Shown: positions 32,160 to 44,400 of the stretch, one piece after another | Numbering within the stretch: the stretch's first letter is position 1 | Layout: each line of letters opens with the position of its first letter | Assembly (NCBI GenBank): GCA_029532415.1 | Contig: JAQOTA010000042.1 | Span: forward strand, 1,054,001 to 1,118,000 | Origin: Marasmius tenuissimus | Lineage: Eukaryota > Basidiomycota > Agaricomycetes > Agaricales > Marasmiaceae | DNA: 64,000 nucleotides | Reading direction: 5' to 3' | The notes under the pieces: generated by a model | What the model saw: the letters and a program-made list of their open reading frames with translations, nothing else | What the model was told of the DNA's origin: nothing | Database searches by the model: none | Position numbers and translations under genes: made by a program

Positions 32160-34550
32160 TAGCTGCGCTCTCGGAAACACAGACTGTACTACAATGGAGA
32201 TGTATGTACTAGCACTTGTAGCTTCAGGTACGGAAGGAGACTTGAAGTTAAAATCCAAGACAGGAGTAAGTAGAGTACTGACCTATTTCACTCAACTTGT
32301 ATGGCGTGTGACCATTTGCGAAATAAACTTTTCCAGAATATCTGACAAATCGAGAAAAAATTATGGGCGGGATTTTTAAAAATGGGTGTAACCTGTGACC
32401 ATATGGATTGAGTGAAATAGATCAGTATGTGGGTGGCAGGAAAATAAAACAGAGCAAAGACCTGTGATGCATTCGCTCTAATAGCTGAGGTACTGGAATC
32501 CGGGACCCTCAAATATCTGCCTTGCACCACCAACAGTGCCAACAGTAGCAAATGATACGGCAAGGGCCATACAGAAAGACATAGAACTTCCTAAGATGAC
32601 AAACAAGATCTATTCCTTTTGCCAGTGGAGGGTCTCTAGCAACAAAAAGGGTACCAGTAGAAAAGGGGAGCCTGGTGAACAAAGATGAATGTTTCAACAG
32701 AGCGGTGTCTTCATATGATGGCTGCAGTGCTGGAGCCAGCCCAACATTGCCTAATATTTGCATAACGGTAAGCCAGGGCAAATTACAGGATGACAGCAAA
32801 ACATACCCGCCAGAATTTTCATTGTCTCAGTTTAAACTCCCTCTATACATCGCCCCCCAGCTCACCTATCCTCCATGATTCCTTGACCTAATCCAATGGG
32901 CAACCAACACAATCTGTGATTGCTGATAACAAGAGATCTAGTAGACAAAGCTGGGCACGTTTACCACAACCAGGGAATGGCAGTACCACATCGAGGTTTC
33001 TCTACCCGTGATGACATGCCACTACTGGTCCCATATCAAAATGTCTCCACTCCTGAGCTATTGCTTTAGGTACAGCGGATACAATGTGGTACAATGTAGG
33101 TTGGTGGAGTTCAACTGCTTCGGGAGGCCGAACCAGGCAGGCAGCCATGGAAATGATTGGGAGGTTACTCGCCTTCTGAGTATTGTTCTGGCGGATCGTG
33201 AGTCATGTATGATACTAAATCGAAACTGTCAGCTCAAGCTCGGAGACTTCACCAACAGAACATACCTGGCATTACGTTCAACCTGCTCTGTGGCATACCT
33301 GCAATCTTGAGACACTCAAGAGGAGAGCTGTATGTGATTCCAGAACCCGGGAGTACAATCTTGAAATGGGGCATTGAATGTTGAACCCTCCATCCCCACG
33401 GTTTTGCCATTTATGGGTCCATGAGTGAGACTTGAAGTAGCAAGGTGCGAGGCAGCAGTTGTGATGGAAGCCAATCCAACCAAGGATAATGATTGCCATG
33501 AAGTCATCCGTGAAAAAAGACATGAGAGTCACAAAGCTCCTCCAAACGGCGGTATAACTTGGTGAGCTATTCTAGAGCAATTAATAAGTTGTCCGAAACC
33601 ATCCATCCACCCTGTCCTCCAAGTTTCAATGGCCAGCCTAACGACAGAATATGAGGGTACTAACAATTAAGTCAGTTTTCATGTCACTTGGGCAGTGGAA
33701 GTTAGTGGAAAGATGTTTATTCTCGGAGGATAACTGACAAACATACATTAGTGGTGCTGTGCATTGGGAAAGGCAGAAAGTGTACTGGTCTCTTGAGAAG
33801 CAACAAGACTAGGAAAGACTGGTCTGAGAACGATGGATGATGAAAGGTAAAACCCACTGTTGGTACTGAAAGGAGGTAACAACGGTAGAGTGGCCAACAG
33901 CGGTGACAAGGCCTTGTCTACAGTCATGGAAAAACCAGTCCGATGATACCGGTGACTGAGCGTCAGTATGGATACAGAGGTAAACATACCTCCAAAGTGT
34001 CAACAGTACTCTGCATGACCACCTTGTAATTGAAGCTTTATCTTGAGATGTACAGCAGGTTTTGGAACCTAATGCCTTTCTGGGCGCAGGCAAAAGTCGA
34101 GGAAAGTACCAATGTTAATGGGGGCACCTAATGCATAGGGGAGACATGAGAAACAAACATGAAAGCAAGAGGGAGAAAGATCGAGCCAGAAGTGCAACCT
34201 ACCTCAACATCCATCTACCAATGCCCGGAGTTTGGACTCACATGGGTGTGAATGTCGAAGAGGTTGCAACCACGATGAAAACACCAATACCAGATCCTTC
34301 TGAATTCCTTGGCCCGATTTTGTGTTGTTCACCTGTCAGCTATGATAGGTACCAGATGCGCATTCAAAGGTTTTCAGTCACCACTAACCCAACAAATCCA
34401 GTTGGGAGAAGGTAGGTATTGAGGATCATGGAGGCAAAGAGGAAAGAAAGAGACTCACGTTCTGGAATCCAGTTCCAATGATTTGCCGGCCGGGCAAGAG
34501 GTGACTTCAGGCCGGTTGATCGATGATTTTCATCAGGCTCCTTCCCATCC
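32160..34550 (-). pseudogene. Membrane-protein gene, copy 2, CpG-decayed
   Basis: Similar in order and orientation to 3470-5558. Examples are GGAAACACAGACTG (cf. 3475), the region around 32880-33075 ending TTGCTTTAGGTACAGCGGATA (cf. 4205-4230), TTTTCATGTCACTTGG (cf. 4633), and CCAGATGCGCATTCAAAGGTTTTCAG (cf. 5375). Many CpG sites of copy 1 are TpG or CpA here. A 138-bp MITE-like insert lies at 32283-32420. The likely first exon ends near 34560 (MDGKEPDENHRSTG). Probably not functional. Confidence 0.5.
32283..32420. mobile_element. MITE-like element, 138 bp with terminal inverted repeats
   Basis: Ends CTATTTCACTCAA and TTGAGTGAAATAG are perfect 13-bp inverted repeats, with weaker pairing further in (TGTATGG/CCATATGG; TGTGACC/GGTCACA reading). 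No coding capacity. No clear target duplication was seen. It interrupts the copy-2 block. Confidence 0.55.
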
Positions 34551-34552
34551 AT

Positions 34553-34700
34553 CCTTGGGGCTAACAAAAAAATTGCAATGCTTGATCTGAGAAGTATGGA
34601 CTCGTGTTCCATTTGAGGGGGATTTGCGGAACAGTTTGATGTATGACATAATGCTTGAAATCTGTGAACCTTATTTTTTTTGTTAAGCCCCAAAGACAAC
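34553..34700. repeat. Short inverted-repeat element
   Basis: TTGGGGCTAACAAAAAAA near 34553-34570 pairs with TTTTTTTTGTTAAGCCCCAA near 34673-34692. It may be a small MITE or foldback sequence at the 5' end of the copy-2 block. Confidence 0.4.
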
Positions 34701-36070
34701 TGGTGTCATGAAGATGCCACTTTCCCCTCCACCATTTGCTCACATGATTATCACATGTCCTTTTCTCATGGTCACTTACTATACAACCTTCTTTCTCACG
34801 ATTACCTTTCTGAACCTACCATCGTACAGCCTTAACCCACATCGCACAGCCATTTTATTATCTCACACCGACTCATTTCTTATTCATTCCTGACTCATAC
34901 TTACTCATACACAACTCATAGGTAGTCACTTTGACTCCAGCTCTGACCATAGGATAGATATATAAGCTAGTTAGTTTTCACCTGGTCCCTCATCTTGACC
35001 TCTTGTCATTGGGACCAGGTGAGTGGTACAGTCTACTTCTCTTTCCTCCTCTACAATTGATCTAACTTGTCATTGGGACCAGTTTCTGTCTTATCTCTGC
35101 CTGAGTCGAGCCAGCTGCTCCTCTCCAAGCTCGCTATCACCGCCCTCTGTCTTTGCTGTCTCCAATAGATGTTCAGCACTTTGTGACAACTGGCATAACT
35201 TGCAGGTTTGTTTGGATGTTGTTTGGCTACCCTGTGGGCACATATCATTGTCACTGAGCCAGTACTGTATTATTTCAAGATGTTTGACATGTCACAGGTC
35301 ACAAGAGACCCCACTTTGTCAAAATGTCACACGCAGCCACAGGTCTCAGGCCAATGTGTCAAAAATTTTCGGTGGTCCGGACCTCCTGTCACCTCAAACT
35401 GTGTCAAAAACCTTCTGAAAATGGCATTTTTGGCCAAATTATGTCGGTTAGCCCCAAGGACAGATGGGAAGGAGCCTGGATTTTCATGTGCTTCATGCAC
35501 CACTATCACAAATCCACTACTCACCTGTTCAGATGTGGTTTTGATGATAAGGGAATAACTGATGTGAATGCAAAGAGCAGAGGAGATGTTGTCAAAGGAC
35601 GGAAGCCGTTCTTTAGTCTGAGGTTTATGTCTCAGACGATCTAGCTTATATACATGGATTCTACAGGACCCCAGACACTATCTAAGACCTATGATACCTA
35701 AGCTGACTGATGCACTCATCAGTATGAGTCTACTATGAGTCGCGATGGTGCAATCAAGGTGTAAGTATAAGTCGGGTGAGTCGTAAGAGTCAACTCGAGT
35801 GTTCGAGCTGTCCACACCGCACATGACTTGCCGTAGTTATGGTGTGGCAGATCTAGACCTATGCGTATCCTGTTTAGTTACAGATCTATCTAGATGAGTC
35901 CAGACCGAATCTATAGAACAAGAGATCAGATATCTACTGATAAGATGTTGGATTGGATCGAATGATATGATAACCACATGGCACAGATAAGATATAGGGA
36001 GATTAGATGTAGCGAGGGAAAATCTGTGACAACCACAGCGTAAAACAGCGAGAATTGAATCTTTCATGCC
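34700..36070. other. No supported gene; LTR-like promoter motifs
   Basis: Contains TATATAAGC near 34968, the repeated phrase TTGTCATTGGGACCAG (near 35004 and 35066), and an inverted copy (35445-35490) of the first-exon sequence at 34525-34570. GAGTC and AGATCT words recur at 35700-35990. It could be eroded LTR or repeat DNA. Confidence 0.3.
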
Positions 36071-36077
36071 ACTGTGT

Positions 36078-36699
36078 ATGACAAGCAAGCTGAGTATACA
36101 CAGACCTGTAAAAAGGAAGCAAATTATCAGCCAGACATTTTAGGGATTTGCCCAAATACTTTTGGGAATTCTTTGACCTACCATATAGGGTTCATCAGAG
36201 CTGATAAACCTTATATAGTAAGTGTTGCCTTATCTCCCACCGCAGGTCCAGTCACGACGACAAACAATCCTCCGCCATTGGGCCACTTTATATACCTAAA
36301 GACAGCCTATGATGGAGTCTAGTTAATCTCAAACTATTCTCAATATTGCTCTGGTAAAGACTGATCCTAATATTGATGTATTTTACAAGTAATCTGGGTC
36401 ACCCAGTGCCGGGTATGCAGGGTGTATCGTACTGGCCAACTTTGCGTGGTTAATGTAGATATTTTGCATCGAGTAAACTTTCAGAGGACTTTTTATGGCT
36501 CGGTGCTCCAATTTCTGTGCTGGTTGCCCAACAAAGGGGAGGGAAGGGCCAGATATCCAGCCAGAAGATAATCTAACTGATAATCTCACCTAATTAACCC
36601 TATATGGCAGTCTTGCGAACTTCCTAAAGCGGTCTAAAATGTCTGGCTGAGATTTTGCTTCCTTTTTACAGGCCCCTCAATATTCAGCTTGCTTGTCAT
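36078..36699. mobile_element. Foldback/MITE-like element with about 110-bp inverted repeats
   Basis: The left arm, 36078-36192 (ATGACAAGCAAGCTGA..., CCTGTAAAAAGGAAGCAAA, CAGCCAGACATTTTAG, CCATATAGGGTT), is matched in reverse complement by the right arm 36596-36699. The 400 bp between is non-coding. Confidence 0.7.
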
Positions 36700-36779
36700 T
36701 GAGTGGGCTGGTGACAGGCCTAGCAAATTGTGAGAAAATCTAGCTTTTTTCCGGGAATTCACTGAGAATCTGCCAGATG

Positions 36780-38200
36780 CCCTTCTTGATGCTCGCTCAT
36801 TTTTGTCTCATTCTCGCTTTCGACAATTTACCAACATGTACCAGAATAGACCGAAAATATTTTTTGACATCCACACTTGTGCTCATCAATGGACCTAGAC
36901 ATTTTCAACGCTGCCTTCTACTCTTTCTCCAGCCCTGTCGCCGTGCTACGTGTCAAGTCATTCCTCATCTAATTCTTTTCTTCTCTGTGTCTATCATGGT
37001 GACCTGCTGACTCTGACATTGTGCACGGTGGTTTGTGGATGAACATTACTGATAATATCTGTATATTGAGAGCAGGGAACTGAGCGGTGGCTGCCTATAC
37101 TATGAGTATAGTCACAATTGGCTTGTGTCATCCAAAGTTGAAGGTTGTTTTCGATCCTTTTGCAGAAAAAAGAGCCATCTCTCTAAAACAGGTTGTGACA
37201 TCAACTGATGGTCATTGAAAGCACCATAAATACTAGTAAGGAACAATGTAAAACCACCGGGAGGGAGGGAACTCATATATGTTCACTTCCTTATACATGG
37301 TCTCACCTAGGATGCTCAATTTTCTGCTTCTTTTTTTGGCTGCTTGCCACAAACAATGGGTTTGAGTCTTCCCGAGCATGCAATTCCCAGTGCTGAGCAA
37401 ACGACAATCGGAGTCGAGGCAAGTTTTCTTTAGAAATTATGCTCGGTCAGTGATTTCTGTCCTGAACTTTCAACCTGTGCTCACCAATTATCAGGACAAA
37501 GCAGGAACACAGTACCCTCGAGGTAATCTAAAGATGTTCATTTTGCACTAGTTTGGCCAAATCTGTGAGTGGTCCCCATGGTATATCCAATAAGTACAAC
37601 TAAATGTACAGGCCCCATTTGACTCTTGATTCTTCACCCGGGTAAGCTGAAATCTCAAGTCCGATGTAACTCTACTCACGCTGCAAGGGTGATTGTCCTG
37701 TACATAGAATCACACATACGCGACATCCCCAGACTAGGTATAATGTCCAGAGCTGCCCAACAAAAGCAGTCTGACCTTGTAAGGCAAGAGCAATTGATGG
37801 ATACTTGAGAACATGCACCAGAATAGTATTGGTTGTGAGGTTATAACACATATAATAAATCAATGCCAATGTAAGGTATGGTCGTATGGCAAACACGATT
37901 TGATGTGACAGTAAAAGCCTGTATGACATATGAAATCTTGTCCTCCTTGGTACGGGTTATGAGTAGAAGTGTAGCCTCCCGTAATAAGTCTTGATGAGTA
38001 TGCGGCAATAGGACAGTGAAGAGAAACCTGCAAATGGCTCTCCTGGGTTTGATTGATAGTACAGCGTGTTTTTGATTGCATTTGTATGTTGTGCTTCAAA
38101 AATGGCCCGATATGTGCTTATTGCAACACTTTTAGTTGTAAAGACAAAGAGCAGAAGGGGTATACCCCTGAGTCGAATGAAGAAAGTTGATCGATGAGTT
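36780..38200. other. CpG-poor stretch without a supported gene
   Basis: Short frames only (such as 36777-37010 plus and 37929-37672 minus). Nothing recognised. Confidence 0.3.
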
Positions 38201-38207
38201 TGATTAT

Positions 38208-38545
38208 GAGTGTCCAAATGGGAAAAAAATAGTTTCCGGGTCCTGCACTAATTTCTCCCCCGGACTATCCCCCCCATACTAATTTTCCCGTACTAGTTAC
38301 TATGGGACCAGGAAATTTTGTGTGTGCAGAGTATTGCCGGTCCTGCAAACAAATTTCCGGCATCTCCGCTTGGGTGCTTACCTGTTTCCCACACATTTCC
38401 TTCACTTTTGGGTGCATCCCACAAGTCAGGCTTAGTTACCTAAGCTCCAGTAAGTATCAGAATATACTTCAATGCATACTAGGTCTGTGTCAGCCAAGTA
38501 GCTAACATTTCCAAGCTGGTTTGACTCTTCTACAGCAATATTGTT
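38208..38545 (+). repeat. Dispersed repeat, copy 1
   Basis: From GAGTGTCCAAATGGGAAAAA to CTACAGCAATATTGTTACAG. Its reverse complement recurs at 45390-45737 with roughly 85-90 percent agreement by eye. It contains C-rich TTTCTCCCCCGGACTATC and GTTTCCCACACATTTCC. No coding potential is shared by both copies. Confidence 0.7.
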
Positions 38546-39298
38546 ACAGACAGGGTGCTGACACAATCTGTTTACCTTCCAGTAATCTCACATTTCACAG
38601 AGGACTGATTTTAGCAAGATGGTTTTTCCAATGAGAACACCCGGGTTTGTTCTGATTACTTAGTAAGTTCTCACTTGAGTTTCTCAGTCTATGACATTGC
38701 TTGTAGTACCTGAACAGTCACTTAAATCACACTTTAGTAGCTCTTGGATTTCTCACAAGTCTTTAGCAAGCAGCAATTGGGTTAGATTCAGCGGAATCAA
38801 TATCTAGCAGTCGGATTTTGGGGTGGTAAAGTCAAATAAAGAGGTTGAATTGTACATCAACCTCTCCTACCGTATTTATACTGTATCTACTGCTACTGTA
38901 CTTGGGAAATACCAGAAATACATCGTACAATAATGAGATGCGCAGTAATTACGCAGTCATTTGACGAGCACTGGGTCTGGGCGCTTGGCAGGCGCTGGTA
39001 TCTGAGATATGTGGCCCAGGATTCCCCTTGGGGGGTTGTTTTGTTGAGCAGTGCTTGCACAGTTCAGAAATGTTGACAGGCATGTTGTGGATTTCCAAGA
39101 AGAGATATCCAGGTTTGTGATATCTTGCCCTGTAGATTAGATGATCAGTCAGGGTTATGGGTCTGATGACAATTTAAATGGGGGGTGGCTAAAATTGTGG
39201 TATGTCCCTTGGTCAATGATAATACTGATCGTGACATCTCCCTCTTCTCCAGGTCCTAGCTCCCCTCAGGGCTGATTGGTGAAGTCCTGGGGATGTTT

Positions 39299-40088
39299 GT
39301 GTCATGAGTCAAAAATCGACCATACCCTGACGCATGAACTTCCGAGTTATCAACGGGCCGGGTGGATCCGGCTGACGCCCGTGGTAATTTCAGGCGCTGG
39401 GCTTCAAAACCAATGAATACCGCAGCTCCGCACTTATTCAATGATTTATTCTCAAGTCCCATTACCTGTTCTCTCACAGTATCCACCAAAGCACAGCTTG
39501 TTCCCGCTGCAGTATTTAATTCTTTATCTAAGGGTTTCAAGACCCAATAGTCCTAAACGGTATGTTCTCTTGTGTCATTCTGCTGCGGAAAAGCTGTTCA
39601 AATTTCCTTTCCGAGAAATCTATTATCCATGTCTGGACCGTAGGTACGAGATCTCCGTGTAATAGATAGTGTGAATGTATAAAAGGACTGAGGATTTTGC
39701 CCGAAATCCTCAGTCTAGATATTTTGTGCCCCTCCCGTGTTGTCTTTTGCCCCCATTGTTGTTTCCGCCCCATTTCTCTGTGCTGTTTCGTCTCCCCTCT
39801 CCTACTCTCTATTTTTCCTAGTTCTAGTTAGCCTTAGCTATCTCCAGCTGTCTCTCCCGCTCCTATAGCTGTTCCCTTGCACTTTTTGTGCACAATTCTT
39901 TGTTCCCTTCAATCCTGTTATCCTTCGAGTCCCTCGTTGTTCTCATAGATAGCATTGACTCCTTATATAATAATAAAGAGTCCCGATTTTGTTTCAAACA
40001 CTTGTGTGGTTCTGAGACTAAGTCTGAGATTCCCGCCTCGAGTTTTGACGTTACCATAACGTGTATTAAATTCTAGATACTTAACACA
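39299..40088 (+). repeat. Candidate solo LTR (uncertain ends)
   Basis: TGTGTCATGAG at the left and CTTAACACA at the right give TGTGT/ACACA ends. Inside are TATAAAAGG near 39678, a CT-rich tract after it, and AATAAAG near 39973, a U3-R-U5-like order. The segment keeps CpG sites unlike its surroundings. No target duplication was seen, so the boundaries are a guess. Confidence 0.35.
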
Positions 40089-40119
40089 AGTATCTACGTT
40101 GGTGTTCTAATTCCTGAGC

Positions 40120-40960
40120 AGTGGTGACTGGCAACCTGGCAGGGAGGTCAGCGTGGGAAGATTAGCACAGCATTTTCTGCGCAGGGAGGTGTAATGGTCC
40201 GCCTCTTTCCAGCGTCGACCGTCCCGCTTCCATCCCTCGGATGAAGTGGAACAGACAGATAAATAGATTCTATTTGTAGTCTTTGAGCTATTTTTTTAAT
40301 ATGAGGTCTGGTCATCCCGCTGCGGTAATTTTCCTAGTGTTCCGGCAATCTTATCCCAAATCTGTCTCAAAGAATACATGTATAATGATAAGGAAAGATG
40401 ATTCCACGCGAAAAAACGCGAGAAAGCGAGCTGTGTCGCGTCGGAAATGGTCGATTGTGATTTCGTGCATATTCGTGTTATGTAAGCACTCCGACGCGTT
40501 ATTCTCCTTCCCGTGATCCCAAAATCGACAATAAAGCAAACAGAGCCGCGTCATTGCGATTAAAGGGTGGAGGCAAGCTTAGATAGTACCAATCCAGGCT
40601 TTGAATGAAGAGAAACAGGTAGTAGACACGTCTAAAATGCCCAAAACACGCAAGATAGCACCCATTGGGTTATCCAAAAAAAACATGGAGAAGGGAATCA
40701 TGCTGAGGGAGCTGATGGAAACTCAATTCGGTCACTCCAGAAAGTTATCTACTGCCCTTCAGGACGTATAAATGGATGGGAGTGAGGCGGAGGACAGGGT
40801 AGAAACCGGGGTTGATGTGAAAATCTCAACAGGTGATGAAGAACAGAGTTCCAATGAAGAATAATGCGTGTTTGACGCGTGAAATAGATTTTTAAATCAA
40901 GCTTAGTATCAAATACCTACATTAGATCGACTAATATTACACTGCACACGCTGAGGCTGT
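40120..40960. other. CpG-containing unassigned stretch
   Basis: Contains CG-rich words (CGCGAAAAAACGCGAG, GTGTCGCGTCGG at 40408-40442) and a short frame, KTRKIAPIG..., near 40640-40770. No gene recognised. Confidence 0.3.
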
Positions 40961-41459
40961 TGTTTGAGGGGGAAGTCATTGCGGACCACCGAAATCCTGA
41001 ATTTTGGGGCAGCGGCTGAGTCATCTAAACTATTCCCACACAGCGAGTTGCCAGTCACCATAAGCAGTCATCTTGCTCCCTCAATCTCCACGTCCCGTGT
41101 TGTGTTGCGTGTTCGTAGTCACCATTTAAGTCTTAAAACCTCGGTCCCCGAGTGCATTGGTTTGGTTGCAGCTTCGTCACAGTTTGACCCTTTGTGTATT
41201 CTATTCCGACTCGGAAATGAAGCCTGCAGTCAACATTTGAAGTTTGCCGTTTGTGGAGTTCTGTTTCAACTTGTCCAAAGTAAGTGTTCCATTGGGTCTG
41301 TAAGTTTAGTTACCACTGTTGAAGATTCTGCATTGTTGAGATTGCTGATGTGCTTGTGTGTCCAGGGTTTCCACCTGTCAAAGAGTGTAAAAGCTTTGTA
41401 GAACTTTCTCACTTGAACCAGAAAATCCAAAGCTTCTATTGTCTAAACAACACTCACAA

Positions 41460-44400
41460 TGCAACAACACCATCGCCACCCACAACCTTGAAGTTTGTCC
41501 TCAACAGACTGACGGTTATCCCAGCGACGTCCCACTCACCTCAATGTACTCTGCCCCTCCTGCGTAAGTCTCTCCTTCATTCATTCTGGGTCTTCGTTAC
41601 TGATTTTACTTTCCAGCGCACTGGCTGATATCAAGCAGATCCTAGAGGGCCATTTGGCACGGGCTTCTCTGTCGAGAACTTTTTCAAATCATTTGTGCTC
41701 ATGCTGGATGGTTTGAACCATGCTCACCTAGCCAAATTGAAGTATGTCCTGTCTTTCCTTTTCTAAGGTCCTGTACTGAATTTTGTGTTCTAGCCTTGTT
41801 TGTGAGTTGGAATTGCGAGTCGTGGAGAAGCACATAAAAATGTCGAGCTTTGTGCCGCATACGGCAAGTTGAAGGCCGCTTTTGCTGCTAAAGAGTCTGA
41901 GAACACTAAACTTGGGGCGCAATTAAAGGATCTGACTGAGTGATTCCCCGGGCAAATGCTTTACTTACATTGGATTGTCATTGATTTTTATTTTAGCCTC
42001 ACGAGTCGGTTCCAATTGAGTGTTCTTGAAAAGTAGGTCCTCATTTTGCTGAGTCCCAATTGTAAATCTCCAACAGATTCTTTGTCAACTCTGTTGGGAG
42101 GTCAACACAATCAACGGTGTAGTGCCTGCTACTGAAAACGTGCTTCGGAGCCTGATATTTGAACTAAAATGCTCGATTTCAATGGTTATGAAGAGCAATA
42201 GGGCCCAAGTACTAGAGTGATCCTGAACTGCTAGTTTTGTAAGGCCTCAGAAGCCTAGTACAGCCTAGCAATGCCGCTTTGGAGGCACAGCTGGGTTGCC
42301 TCTGAGAACTGACGGAGTCAAGGACCACAGAGAACTTGCTTTGGCGGGACCAACTAGGCCTGAGTGTGAATCTAGGGAGAGAACCAACAGGCTCCAAAGT
42401 AGGGAACTAAGGATAATACATGAGATATGACTTGCGCAGATGCTTTGGAAGGAGTGCTTAGGAACTTGGGAAAGCTTATACTCTCTTATGAAGGGAAAGG
42501 TGGACCGCGGCAACGACTGAGGAACTGATCAACAAGTCTCAACATTGCTTTGGAGGCATGATGGATTCAAGTATACTAAGTATGCTACGGGCTACACTAG
42601 TCATCCATATTGACTAGAGCTACCTCATCCCAACCAAAGTGGTTATCTATGCTGGAGTCTTCAGGATAATTAGAATCAATGAAGGTTTCATGATCTAGAT
42701 AATCAGTATAGAATGGATTGCATAAGATGGGATTATAGAAAGAGAAGGATTGAAAAAGCCAACAACCCATGACCGAGGAGTGCTTGAAGAATGAGGGCTT
42801 GGTATAGTCAAGCTTCAGAGGTGCTGGGCACTCAGCACAACTGACGACAGTGTGAGCTCAACTGCACTAGAGGGCAAGGGACTAGGGAAGAAAAGAATGG
42901 CGTACTGAAGAATTGAGTGGGAGTTCTGGCTGAACAGTGGAACTATTACCCAGTATCCAAGGTACCAGGATTGGATATAGTGGGGCATCCATATAGATGG
43001 CAGGACGTCAGAGCTATACAAGCTACAGAAGGGACATTGACCTGGCTATGAACAGCTGGGTAGCTCAATGAGTATAGGCATCTAGTAAAACTTCAGAGGC
43101 AAGTACTTGCTTCAGACAAAGGGAGTATACACATTGGAGGTAGACAGAACAGGATGACCTATAACGAGTGAGAGGTCTAGAACCGGGGAATCAATGCTGC
43201 AGAGGCAGATAGACAGAACGGAACCATCAATAGGAGAGGCCCAGAAGAAAAGAATGTTAGAGAATGTTCGACGCTGATGATACTTCCAAAGCAAATTGTT
43301 GGTTTTGACTTTGGGGTTCAAAAGTGTAGATTAAACATAAAACTCTCCAAGTATATTCCAAAGTAGGTAGTTTATGCCTCCAAGGCATGGTTTATTCAAT
43401 ATTTGTATGATTCGGTAGAATTAGAGCATCCTAGAGTATATAAGCAATGGGGTCTTCATCAAGAATCCCCAAGCAATTCGTACAATTAGTATTACGAGAA
43501 TACAAAGCTATTCCACTTGTTGGGTAGTTAGTTGACTCGGGAGTACTTCTGGAGAGACATTAGAACGGAATAGAACTTTGTTTGCCCAAACCTAGAAAAT
43601 CCATTGAACACTTGCTTGACCTTGACTTTGCATTGTTTGTCTGCAATGCCGACTTGACTGGCTGAGCTATTGTTGAACTTTCAAAGCTAATTGGGCTGAG
43701 GATATTGTTCGCCATTGACAGTTGGTCTTCAGTTATTGACAGACTTGATTGATTGTCTTGTTGCCCCTCGCTGTTTGAGTAGTTCTGAAGCTAGGTGAAG
43801 CCTAAGAACGTACTTCCAAAGTGCCAAACAAACTCTACATCCTCGAAACAACCCATAAATCTCTCTTCCGAACCCCACTTTTGACCTCTGAACTGGTTTC
43901 AGAGGTGAAGCTACCTTAGTTGGATAGTTTCTTGAGTCAGATTTCCCTCAGGCTACTATTGCAGTCTGGCTAAGAGCGGAACCCACAATCAACACTGATC
44001 CCTGATTCCCGCACCTTCAGCTACACTCTTGAGTGTTGGGAGGATTTGACCTACGAGTTAGATTTTATTATACACCGCAAGTGGCACTTTACAACAGTTT
44101 GTTGGACTCAGAGGCCTTTGATGCAGCCTCCATCAGTGGAACCATTGGGAGCTCTACCTTCTTGGCCAACCACTCTCAGGCTGCCAACCTCATCAGTGCT
44201 GGTACCCAGGCTGAACATTTGACCAACACCATTGCGCAATTTCTCGAGGAATACGAGTTTCTTTCTTGTTGTGTTATGGGTAATGTCAGCAATGAAGCTA
44301 CTACGACCCAAGACCTTGGTTGTGCTTCCAGAGGTCAAATTCCTGGAATTGAGGCCATCATGAAAATGACCCAGTGAGTGGTTTCTTGCATTTCCCAATT

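Noticed and set aside
40964..41401. 145-aa plus-strand ORF as a gene
   Set aside because: No motif or upstream promoter. It precedes the coiled-coil gene, but I could not link it by splicing in a consistent frame.
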